From assembly GCF_902498915.1 (NCBI RefSeq), contig NZ_CABVLQ010000001.1: a stretch of 64,000 bases of DNA. One strand, given 5' to 3'. The notes beneath the pieces are model-generated. The model was not told where the DNA came from and made no database searches. It saw nothing but the letters and a program-made list of their open reading frames with translations. This DNA is from Escherichia ruysiae (GTDB taxonomy: Bacteria; Pseudomonadota; Gammaproteobacteria; Enterobacterales; Enterobacteriaceae). Of this stretch, positions 18,646 through 26,871 are shown one piece after another (within the stretch, counting starts at the first letter, position 1; each line of letters starts with the position of its first letter). The position numbers were made by a program, and so were the translations under genes.

Positions 18646-19884
18646 ATGACGAACTATCGCGTTGAGAGTAGCAGCGGACGGGCGGCGCGCAAGATGAGGC
18701 TCGCATTAATGGGACCTGCGTTCATTGCGGCGATTGGTTATATCGATCCTGGTAACTTTGCGACCAATATTCAGGCGGGTGCCAGCTTCGGCTATCAGCT
18801 ATTGTGGGTTGTTGTCTGGGCTAATCTGATGGCGATGTTGATTCAGATCCTCTCGGCCAAACTGGGGATTGCCACCGGTAAAAATCTGGCGGAACAAATT
18901 CGCGATCACTACCCGCGTCCGGTCGTCTGGTTCTATTGGGTTCAGGCAGAAATTATTGCGATGGCTACCGACCTGGCGGAATTTATTGGTGCGGCTATCG
19001 GTTTCAAACTCATTCTTGGGGTTTCGCTGTTGCAGGGCGCCGTATTAACGGGTATCGCAACCTTCCTCATTTTAATGCTGCAACGTCGCGGGCAAAAACC
19101 GTTGGAGAAAGTGATTGGCGGGCTACTGCTGTTTGTCGCAGCGGCTTACATTGTTGAGCTGATCTTCTCCCAGCCTAACCTGGTGCAGTTGAGTAAAGGG
19201 ATGGTGATCCCGAGTTTACCGACCTCAGAGGCGGTCTTCCTGGCTGCGGGTGTGCTGGGTGCGACAATTATGCCGCATGTGATTTATTTGCACTCTTCGC
19301 TGACCCAGCATCTGCATGGTGGGTCACGCCAGCAACGTTATTCAGCCACCAAATGGGATGTCGCGATTGCCATGACTATTGCTGGTTTTGTCAATCTGGC
19401 GATGATGGCAACGGCTGCTGCCGCGTTCCACTTTTCCGGCCATACTGGTGTCGCCGATCTTGACGAAGCTTACCTGACGCTGCAACCGCTGTTAAGCAAT
19501 GCTGCAGCGACGGTCTTTGGTTTAAGCCTGGTGGCAGCAGGGCTTTCTTCAACGGTGGTGGGTACGCTGGCGGGGCAGGTGGTGATGCAGGGCTTTATTC
19601 GTTTCCATATCCCGCTGTGGGTGCGCCGGACAGTGACCATGTTACCGTCATTTATTGTCATCCTGATGGGATTAGATCCGACACGAATTCTGGTCATGAG
19701 TCAGGTGCTGCTAAGTTTTGGTATCGCCCTGGCGCTGGTTCCACTGTTGATTTTCACCAGCGACAGTAAGTTGATGGGCGATTTGGTGAACAGCAAACGC
19801 GTAAAACAGGCTGGCTGGGTGATTGTGGTATTGGTAGTGGCGCTGAATATCTGGCTGTTGGTGGGAACGGCGCTGGGGTTGTAG
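18646..19884 (+). CDS. mntH: manganese transporter MntH (Nramp family)
   Basis: MntH imports Mn2+ (and other divalent metals) with protons. The 412-residue protein has eleven hydrophobic helices. It carries the Nramp metal-site motif DPGN in helix 1 (GYIDPGNFATN, about 31-41) and the helix 6 motif MPHV (GATIMPHVIYLHSS, about 206-219). The ATG lies behind a GGCACAACAAG leader and downstream of the MntR palindrome. A repetitive extragenic element follows the gene. Confidence 0.97.
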   Translation: MTNYRVESSSGRAARKMRLALMGPAFIAAIGYIDPGNFATNIQAGASFGYQLLWVVVWANLMAMLIQILSAKLGIATGKNLAEQIRDHYPRPVVWFYWVQAEIIAMATDLAEFIGAAIGFKLILGVSLLQGAVLTGIATFLILMLQRRGQKPLEKVIGGLLLFVAAAYIVELIFSQPNLVQLSKGMVIPSLPTSEAVFLAAGVLGATIMPHVIYLHSSLTQHLHGGSRQQRYSATKWDVAIAMTIAGFVNLAMMATAAAAFHFSGHTGVADLDEAYLTLQPLLSNAAATVFGLSLVAAGLSSTVVGTLAGQVVMQGFIRFHIPLWVRRTVTMLPSFIVILMGLDPTRILVMSQVLLSFGIALALVPLLIFTSDSKLMGDLVNSKRVKQAGWVIVVLVVALNIWLLVGTALGL

Positions 19885-19910
19885 TTCAACTGGCGTCGTA
19901 CCAGGCATCA

Positions 19911-20010
<100 letters not shown>

Positions 20011-20029
20011 GCTCCATTGGTGGATGTGT

Positions 20030-20356
20030 TTAATGACGATGTCCGTGTCCACGACCTTTCCCGCGATGATCATCACGGTCGCGCCAGCCTTCACGATAGC
20101 CACGCTCATACGCTTTACGCTTATCCCAGCCACGGTGGTAGCCATTATCGTGACGCCACCAGCGGTTTTTACGCCATTCGTAATTACGATGCCAGTAATC
20201 ACGGTCGCGCCAATGACCACCGTCCCAGTAATTACCATAATGATCGCGATCGCCAATTTGTAATTTGATTGATGGCAGTAGGGTAATTTCACCTGCGTTT
20301 GCCGCAAGCGGGGTAAAAGCCATCAGGGCGGCCGCCAGAAACAGTGACCTGAACAT
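20030..20356 (-). CDS. ypeC: YpeC, secreted DUF2502 protein
   Basis: The 108-residue protein begins with a signal peptide ([21 protein letters not shown], cleavage near 21). The mature part is packed with Asp, His, Arg, Trp and Tyr (repeated [12 protein letters not shown] units) and ends in a [10 protein letters not shown] tail. It belongs to DUF2502; function is not known. The composition suggests an exported, possibly metal- or polyanion-binding peptide, which is inference. It is a single gene convergent with mntH. Confidence 0.9.
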
Positions 20357-20470
20357 TGTTATTCTCCTTCACGATCGAAGCCGTCAGCGGCCTGTTAACG
20401 CAATATTACGGGGAGGTAAAGCCCCGTTTCATCGCCATAACTCTTAAATCATGATGGAGAGCATTTTTTG

Positions 20471-21727
20471 CTAAAGATTATCGTGGGGTGGTTGCTGCTT
20501 CGGGCGATTCACAATCATCATCGGTTTGCCAGCCAGCAATAGCCATGCCGGAAGCATAACGATACAAAGTAGCGGTAGCAGATTGGTATCAGGTACAACG
20601 ACTGCCGCCATAAACAGGCTTAACCAGCCATCGCGCGTTACCACCAGTACCATACCGAGAATAGCGCAGGAGACAGTAATTGCCGCCGGGACTGCGGGAA
20701 CGTGTTCATGTAGCATCAAACCTAACGCCACGCCAACAAACACTGCCGGGAAGATTCGCCCGCCACGAAACCCGCTGGCGGCGGCAATGACCAGAGCGGC
20801 GAGCTTAATCACTGCCAGTAAAAAGTAATCACTGGTGCTGAAAGCCTGATTCATCACCATTTGCTGCATCTCATCCAGCCCTTTAAACAGTGAAACCGGC
20901 CCACCAATAACGCCCAAAATACCGAGAATAAACCCGCCAACCCCGAGCATAAGCACAGGGTTTTTAATCTGATGCATCATTGCGTGCAACCGTGGCAGAC
21001 ACCATACGGCGACCATCCCCGCAGCGATGGCAATCGCCGCTACAATCGCACCGCTGATAATGTCTGCCATCTGCATCTGTCCGTAATGCGCAATGGGCAG
21101 CGAAAAATGGGGGTGGAAAAATAGACTTGTCGTCAGCGCACCAGCCGCCGCTGCCATTAACGGCGCAAAGAGTCGATCCCATAGCGGCACTTCATTACTG
21201 CCATTTAAGGTTTGCGAAAATATCAACGCCGCCGCAACAGGTGTACCAAATAGCGCACCGATAGTTCCGGCTGAGGCTAAAATAGTCCATTCCATCCGGT
21301 TAACTCGAGGTAACAGGCGAGCGCCTATCGTTACCGCGAGGGCGATATTAACAGTCATAATCGGATGTTCCGGCCCCAAGCTGACGCCACCGGCAAGACC
21401 GAGAATTAATGCTACGATAAGCCCTGGTAGCGCAGAAGGGGGGACTGGCGCGCCGATCAGCGGTTCACTGGCGGGATCTGGTCCGGCATGACCCTGGCTG
21501 AAACGGATAACCAGTCCCACTGCGATCCCCGTCAGCGTTAATATTCCGATGATCCACAGCGGTGAATCCTGGGCTATCCCCAGACTTCCCGGCAGTCGTT
21601 GCCAGAGTAAATTCTGTAATACCGAGGCGATTTTCATCACCACAATCAGAATAAGACTGGACGCAATCCCAATTGCCAGGGCGGGAAGCGATAATAACAA
21701 CATGGTTCTGGCTCGCGAATGGAGCAT
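20471..21727 (-). CDS. yfeO: YfeO, putative ion channel of the ClC family
   Basis: The 418-residue protein has about ten to twelve hydrophobic helices. It shows ClC-like motifs: GGVSLGPEHPIM near 113-124 (equivalent of GREGP), GTPVAAALIFSQ, and GFRGGRIFPAVFVG near 340-353 (equivalent of the GGIF segment). It is annotated in E. coli as a putative chloride channel-family protein. Transport has not been established. It stands alone between ypeC and glk. Confidence 0.92.
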   Translation of the reverse strand: MLHSRARTMLLLSLPALAIGIASSLILIVVMKIASVLQNLLWQRLPGSLGIAQDSPLWIIGILTLTGIAVGLVIRFSQGHAGPDPASEPLIGAPVPPSALPGLIVALILGLAGGVSLGPEHPIMTVNIALAVTIGARLLPRVNRMEWTILASAGTIGALFGTPVAAALIFSQTLNGSNEVPLWDRLFAPLMAAAAGALTTSLFFHPHFSLPIAHYGQMQMADIISGAIVAAIAIAAGMVAVWCLPRLHAMMHQIKNPVLMLGVGGFILGILGVIGGPVSLFKGLDEMQQMVMNQAFSTSDYFLLAVIKLAALVIAAASGFRGGRIFPAVFVGVALGLMLHEHVPAVPAAITVSCAILGMVLVVTRDGWLSLFMAAVVVPDTNLLPLLCIVMLPAWLLLAGKPMMIVNRPKQQPPHDNL

Positions 21728-21930
21728 GTTCTATTCCTTATGCGGGGTCAGATACTTAGTTTGCCCAGCTTGCATAAAGGCATCGCTGCAATTGGTGCTG
21801 AAACGATAAAGTAATAGTGTGACCCAGATCGATATTTACAGGGAGCCCGCCTTTCCGGCGTTGTTGTTAGGCTCCCAGGTATTTACAGTGTGAGAAAGAA
21901 TTATTTTGACTTTAGCGGAGCAGTAGAAGA

Positions 21931-22896
21931 ATGACAAAGTATGCATTAGTCGGTGATGTGGGCGGCACCAACGCACGTCTTGCTCTGTGTGATATTACCA
22001 GTGGTGAAATCTCGCAGGCTAAAACCTATTCTGGGCTTGATTATCCCAGCCTGGAAGCGGTTATCCGCGTTTATCTCGAAGAACATAAGGTCGAGGTGAA
22101 AGACGGTTGTATTGCCATCGCTTGCCCAATTACCGGTGACTGGGTGGCAATGACCAACCATACCTGGGCGTTCTCAATTGCCGAAATGAAAAAGAATCTC
22201 GGTTTTAGCCATCTGGAAATTATTAACGATTTTACCGCTGTATCGATGGCGATCCCGATGCTGAAAAAAGAGCATCTGATCCAGTTTGGCGGTAAGGAAC
22301 CAGTTGAAGGTAAACCTATCGCGGTTTACGGTGCCGGAACGGGGCTAGGCGTGGCGCATCTGGTTCATGTTGATAAACGCTGGGTAAGCCTGCCAGGCGA
22401 AGGCGGTCACGTTGATTTTGCGCCAAACAGCGAAGAAGAGGCCATTATTCTCGAAATACTGCGTGCTGAAATAGGCCATGTCTCTGCTGAACGCGTGCTC
22501 TCTGGGCCAGGGCTGGTGAATTTGTACCGCGCGATTGTGAAAGCAGATAACCGTCTGCCAGAAAATCTCAAGCCAAAAGATATTACCGAACGCGCGCTGG
22601 CCGACAGTTGCACCGATTGCCGCCGCGCGTTGTCGCTGTTTTGCGTGATTATGGGCCGTTTTGGCGGCAATCTGGCGCTCAATCTCGGCACATTTGGCGG
22701 CGTGTTTATTGCGGGCGGTATCGTGCCGCGTTTCCTTGAATTCTTCAAAGCCTCTGGTTTCCGTGCCGCTTTTGAAGACAAAGGCCGCTTTAAAGAATAT
22801 GTCCATGATATTCCGGCTTATCTTATCGTCCATGACAATCCGGGTCTTCTCGGCTCAGGTGCACATTTACGCCAGACCTTAGGGTACGTCCTGTAA
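21931..22896 (+). CDS. glk: glucokinase
   Basis: Glk phosphorylates free cytoplasmic glucose to glucose-6-phosphate with ATP. The 321-residue protein has the phosphate-binding GDVGGTNARLALCD near residues 8-21, the active aspartate region EIINDFTAVSMA near 95-106, GAGTGLGVAHL near 137 and GGVFIAGGIVPR near 250. Length and sequence fit the bacterial glucokinase (PF02685) family. A hairpin follows the stop codon. Confidence 0.97.
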   Translation: MTKYALVGDVGGTNARLALCDITSGEISQAKTYSGLDYPSLEAVIRVYLEEHKVEVKDGCIAIACPITGDWVAMTNHTWAFSIAEMKKNLGFSHLEIINDFTAVSMAIPMLKKEHLIQFGGKEPVEGKPIAVYGAGTGLGVAHLVHVDKRWVSLPGEGGHVDFAPNSEEEAIILEILRAEIGHVSAERVLSGPGLVNLYRAIVKADNRLPENLKPKDITERALADSCTDCRRALSLFCVIMGRFGGNLALNLGTFGGVFIAGGIVPRFLEFFKASGFRAAFEDKGRFKEYVHDIPAYLIVHDNPGLLGSGAHLRQTLGYVL

Positions 22897-22909
22897 ATCC
22901 TTCCTGCCA

Positions 22910-22940
22910 TATCGGGAGATAATCCTCCCGATAATCTTTT
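22910..22940 (+). terminator. hairpin after glk
   Basis: TATCGGGAG and CTCCCGATA pair around a loop of six bases and are followed by ATCTTTT. It lies 14 bases after the glk stop codon. Confidence 0.7.
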
Positions 22941-23114
22941 AAATCATACGGTTAGTTCAATTTTTCTTTGTGTTTCATCACAAGGCCGACCTGCGTCACA
23001 CTTCCGCACTACGGGATTAATTCTCCAGTAAATGCATTATTTGTCTGGTAACGGCAATTTGTTTTGCACGTTCATAATTTCACTCGTTAACTATAAACGA
23101 ACGAGGAAATAACG

Positions 23115-23441
23115 ATGAGTAAGAAACTGATTGCCTTATGTGCCTGCCCGATGGGCCTTGCGCACACTTTTATGGCGGCTCAGGCGCTGGAAGAGGCCGC
23201 AGTGGAAGCTGGCTATGAAGTGAAAATTGAAACCCAGGGCGCGGACGGTATCCAGAATCGCCTGACGGCGCAGGATATCGCCGAAGCGACCATCATCATC
23301 CACTCAGTGGCAGTTACCCCGGAAGATAACGAACGTTTCGAATCCCGCGACGTTTATGAAATCACTTTGCAGGACGCAATTAAAAACGCAGCGGGCATCA
23401 TCAAAGAAATCGAAGAGATGATTGCCGCTGAACAACCGTAA
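23115..23441 (+). CDS. fryB: fructose-like PTS enzyme IIB FryB
   Basis: FryB (YpdH) is the phosphate-carrying IIB protein of a predicted fructose-like phosphotransferase system. The 108-residue protein has the IIB-Fru signature CACPMGLAHTFMAAQAL at 9-25; the phosphorylated cysteine is C11. It starts the operon fryB-fryC-ypdF-ypdE-fryA. The sugar is unknown. The start follows a strong AACGAGGAAATAACG ribosome site. Confidence 0.95.
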   Translation: MSKKLIALCACPMGLAHTFMAAQALEEAAVEAGYEVKIETQGADGIQNRLTAQDIAEATIIIHSVAVTPEDNERFESRDVYEITLQDAIKNAAGIIKEIEEMIAAEQP

Positions 23442-23462
23442 TTTTCGACAGGGATAATTGTT

Positions 23463-24710
23463 ATGGCCATTAAAAAACGCAGTGCAACCGTTGTGCCTGG
23501 CGCATCCGGTGCGGCAGCGGCAATTAAGAATCCGCAGGCCTCTAAAAGCAGCTTCTGGGGTGAACTTCCGCAGCATGTGATGTCAGGGATTTCACGCATG
23601 GTGCCGACCTTAATTATGGGCGGCGTGATCCTCGCTTTCAGCCAGCTGATTGCTTATAGCTGGCTAAAAATTCCCGCTGACATTGGCATTATGGATGCAC
23701 TTAATAGCGGGAAATTTTCCGGTTTCGACCTCTCCTTACTGAAATTTGCCTGGCTGTCGCAGTCCTTTGGCGGCGTGTTGTTTGGTTTTGCCATTCCGAT
23801 GTTTGCTGCTTTTGTGGCGAACTCCATTGGCGGCAAACTGGCGTTCCCGGCTGGGTTTATCGGCGGGTTAATGTCTACCCAGCCAACGCAACTGCTGAAC
23901 TTTGATCCCAGTACCATGCAGTGGGCGACCTCTTCACCGGTGCCGTCTACCTTCATTGGTGCGCTGATCATTTCTATCGTTGCAGGTTACCTTGTGAAGT
24001 GGATGAACCAGAAAATCCAGTTACCGGATTTCCTGTTAGCGTTCAAAACCACATTTTTGCTACCGATTCTTTCCGCCATTTTTGTCATGCTGGCGATGTA
24101 TTACGTCATCACCCCATTTGGCGGTTGGATCAACGGCGGTATCCGTACCGTGCTGACTGCCGCAGGTGAGAAGGGGGCGCTGATGTATGCGATGGGTATC
24201 GCAGCAGCGACCGCAATCGACCTCGGTGGCCCAATCAACAAAGCAGCAGGTTTCGTTGCTTTCAGCTTTACCACTGACCACGTATTACCGGTTACCGCGC
24301 GTTCTATCGCAATCGTCATTCCGCCGATTGGTCTGGGTCTGGCGACTATTATCGACCGTCGTTTAACCGGCAAACGCCTGTTTAACGCCCAGCTTTATCC
24401 GCAGGGTAAAACCGCCATGTTCCTGGCGTTTATGGGGATCAGTGAAGGTGCGATTCCGTTTGCGCTGGAAAGCCCCATCACCGCAATTCCGTCCTATATG
24501 GTCGGTGCGATTGTCGGCTCCACCGCCGCTGTCTGGCTGGGCGCAGTGCAATGGTTCCCGGAATCAGCAATCTGGGCGTGGCCGCTGGTGACTAATCTGG
24601 GCGTTTACATGGCGGGGATCGCGCTGGGGGCAATCATTACCGCGCTGATGGTGGTGTTCCTGCGTTTGATGATGTTCCGCAAAGGCAAATTGTTAATCGA
24701 TAGCCTGTAA
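23463..24710 (+). CDS. fryC: fructose-like PTS permease IIC FryC
   Basis: FryC (YpdG) is the membrane permease of the Fry phosphotransferase system. The 415-residue protein has about nine helices and the IIC-Fru motif ISEGAIPFALESP near 321-333. MSGISRMVPTLIMGG at about 40-54 is also typical of fructose IIC domains. IIB is encoded just upstream and the IIA and general components by fryA, so the three complete a system. Confidence 0.95.
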   Translation: MAIKKRSATVVPGASGAAAAIKNPQASKSSFWGELPQHVMSGISRMVPTLIMGGVILAFSQLIAYSWLKIPADIGIMDALNSGKFSGFDLSLLKFAWLSQSFGGVLFGFAIPMFAAFVANSIGGKLAFPAGFIGGLMSTQPTQLLNFDPSTMQWATSSPVPSTFIGALIISIVAGYLVKWMNQKIQLPDFLLAFKTTFLLPILSAIFVMLAMYYVITPFGGWINGGIRTVLTAAGEKGALMYAMGIAAATAIDLGGPINKAAGFVAFSFTTDHVLPVTARSIAIVIPPIGLGLATIIDRRLTGKRLFNAQLYPQGKTAMFLAFMGISEGAIPFALESPITAIPSYMVGAIVGSTAAVWLGAVQWFPESAIWAWPLVTNLGVYMAGIALGAIITALMVVFLRLMMFRKGKLLIDSL

Positions 24711-24724
24711 GAAGGACAATCCTA

Positions 24725-25810
24725 ATGACATTACTCGCTTCGCTGCGCGACTGGCTTAAGGCGCAACAGCTGGATGCGGTGCTTCTCTCCTCACGGCAGA
24801 ACAAACAGCCCCATCTGGGGATTTCCACCGGGTCAGGCTATGTGCTGATTAGTCGTGAGAGCGCGCACATTCTGGTGGATTCGCGCTATTACGTGGAGGT
24901 GGAAGCTCGTGCGCAAGGCTACCAGCTACATTTGCTTGACGCGACGCACACGCTGGCAACCATCGTCAATCAAATCATTGCCGATGAGCAGCTGCAAACG
25001 CTCGGTTTTGAAGGCCAGCAGGTGAGTTGGGAAACCGCGCACCGCTGGCAGGTTGAACTTAATGCAAAGCTGGTCAGCGCCACGCCGGATGTGCTGCGGC
25101 AAATCAAAATGCCAGAGGAGGTGGAGAAAATCCGTCTCGCCTGTGGGATTGCCGATCGTGGTGCAGAGCATATTCGCCGCTTTATTCAGGCGGGGATGAG
25201 CGAATGTGAGATAGCTGCTGAACTGGAGTGGTTTATGCGCCAGCAGGGAGCAGAAAAAGCCTCCTTTGACACCATTGTTGCCAGTGGCTGGCGTGGGGCG
25301 CTGCCGCACGGCAAGGCCAGCGACAAAGTGGTTGTAGCGGGCGAGTTTGTCACACTCGATTTCGGTGCGCTGTATCAGGGCTACTGCTCTGATATGACGC
25401 GCACCTTTCTGGTTCATGGCGAAGGGGTGAGCGCCGAATCTCACCCGCTGTTTAACGTGTATCAGATTGTCCTGCAAGCGCAACTGGCGGCAATCTCCGC
25501 GATTCTCCCCGGCGTGCGTTGCCAGCAGGTTGACGACGCCGCGCGTCGGGTCATTACAGAAGCCGGTTATGGAGAGTATTTCGGCCATAACACCGGTCAT
25601 GCAATCGGCATTGACGTACATGAAGATCCGCGTTTTTCACCACGTGATACCACGATGCTCCAGCCTGGCATGTTACTGACCGTAGAGCCGGGGATTTATT
25701 TGCCAGGGCAAGGGGGCGTGCGCATCGAAGATGTTGTGCTGGTTACCCCGCAAGGCGCAGAAGTGCTCTACGCCATGCCGAAAACAGTGTTGCTCACGGG
25801 AGAGGCATAA
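24725..25810 (+). CDS. ypdF: aminopeptidase YpdF (Xaa-Pro / Met-Xaa-Pro)
   Basis: YpdF is an M24-family metallopeptidase with proline-preferring aminopeptidase activity. The 361-residue protein has an N-terminal creatinase-like domain (about 1-130) and the pita-bread catalytic domain. Metal ligands appear in LDFGALYQGYCSDMTRTF (about 216-233), the HNTGHAIGIDVHEDP segment near 284-298, TVEPGIYLP near 319 and VRIEDVVLV near 333. Its stop overlaps the ypdE start by one base. It is a cytosolic enzyme inside a PTS operon. Confidence 0.95.
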   Translation: MTLLASLRDWLKAQQLDAVLLSSRQNKQPHLGISTGSGYVLISRESAHILVDSRYYVEVEARAQGYQLHLLDATHTLATIVNQIIADEQLQTLGFEGQQVSWETAHRWQVELNAKLVSATPDVLRQIKMPEEVEKIRLACGIADRGAEHIRRFIQAGMSECEIAAELEWFMRQQGAEKASFDTIVASGWRGALPHGKASDKVVVAGEFVTLDFGALYQGYCSDMTRTFLVHGEGVSAESHPLFNVYQIVLQAQLAAISAILPGVRCQQVDDAARRVITEAGYGEYFGHNTGHAIGIDVHEDPRFSPRDTTMLQPGMLLTVEPGIYLPGQGGVRIEDVVLVTPQGAEVLYAMPKTVLLTGEA

Positions 25811-26847
25811 TGGATTTATCGCTATTAAAAGCGTTGAGCGAGGCCGATGCGATCGCCTCCTCGGAACAGGAAGTGCGGCAGATCCTGCTGGATGAAGCGG
25901 ATCGACTGCAAAAAGAAGTGCGATTTGACGGTCTGGGATCGGTGCTGATCCGCCTCAATGAATCGATGGGGCCGAAGGTGATGATCTGCGCACATATGGA
26001 TGAAGTGGGGTTTATGGTGCGTAGCATCTCCCGCGAAGGCGCTATTGACGTGCTGCCGGTTGGCAACGTGCGCATGGCTGCCCGCCAGTTGCAGCCGGTG
26101 CGCATCACCACCCGTGAAGAGTGCAAAATTCCCGGCCTGCTTGATGGCGAGCGGCAGGGAAATGAGGTTAGCGTAATGCGCGTGGACATTGGCGCGCGCT
26201 CGTATGATGAAGTGATACAGGCGGGAATTCGTCCAGGCGATCGCGTCACGTTTGATACCGCTTTTCAGGTTCTTCCTCACCAGCGGGTGATGGGGAAAGC
26301 CTTTGATGACCGCCTCGGTTGCTATCTGCTGGTGACGTTACTGCGCGAACTACACAGCGCCGAACTGCCTGCGGAAGTGTGGCTGGTGGCAAGTTCCAGC
26401 GAAGAGGTGGGATTACGCGGCGGGCAAACCGCCACCCGCGCGGTGTCGCCGGACGTCGCCATTGTGCTTGATACCGCCTGCTGGGCGAAAAACTTTGATT
26501 ATGGCGCGGCGAACCATCGCCAGATTGGTAACGGTCCGATGCTGGTGTTAAGCGATAAATCGCTGATTGCGCCGCCAAAACTCACAGCCTGGATTGAAAC
26601 CGTGGCGGCAGAAATTGGCGTGCCGTTACAGGCGGATATGTTCAGTAACGGCGGCACGGACGGTGGAGCGGTTCACTTAACCGGTACTGGCGTACCCACA
26701 GTGGTGATGGGGCCAGCAACCCGCCATGGACATTGCGCCGCATCGATTGCCGACTGCCGCGATATTTTGCAGATGCAGCAACTTTTATCTGCCCTTATTC
26801 AACGTCTTACCCGTGAGACGGTTGTTCAACTGACGGATTTCAGATGA
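25810..26847 (+). CDS. ypdE: aminopeptidase YpdE (M42 family)
   Basis: YpdE is an M42-family aminopeptidase that removes N-terminal residues exposed by YpdF. The 345-residue protein shows the M42 metal ligands: CAHMDEVGFMV near 61-71, FDDRLGCYLLV near 165 and the catalytic SSEEVGLRGGQTA near 197-209. A further ligand is in DTACWAKN near 221, and the last is in GPATRHGHCAAS near 302-313. Its ATG overlaps the ypdF stop by one base, pointing to coupled translation. Confidence 0.95.
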   Translation: MDLSLLKALSEADAIASSEQEVRQILLDEADRLQKEVRFDGLGSVLIRLNESMGPKVMICAHMDEVGFMVRSISREGAIDVLPVGNVRMAARQLQPVRITTREECKIPGLLDGERQGNEVSVMRVDIGARSYDEVIQAGIRPGDRVTFDTAFQVLPHQRVMGKAFDDRLGCYLLVTLLRELHSAELPAEVWLVASSSEEVGLRGGQTATRAVSPDVAIVLDTACWAKNFDYGAANHRQIGNGPMLVLSDKSLIAPPKLTAWIETVAAEIGVPLQADMFSNGGTDGGAVHLTGTGVPTVVMGPATRHGHCAASIADCRDILQMQQLLSALIQRLTRETVVQLTDFR

Positions 26848-26871
26848 TTTCCCGATTAACCCGGAGCGGTT

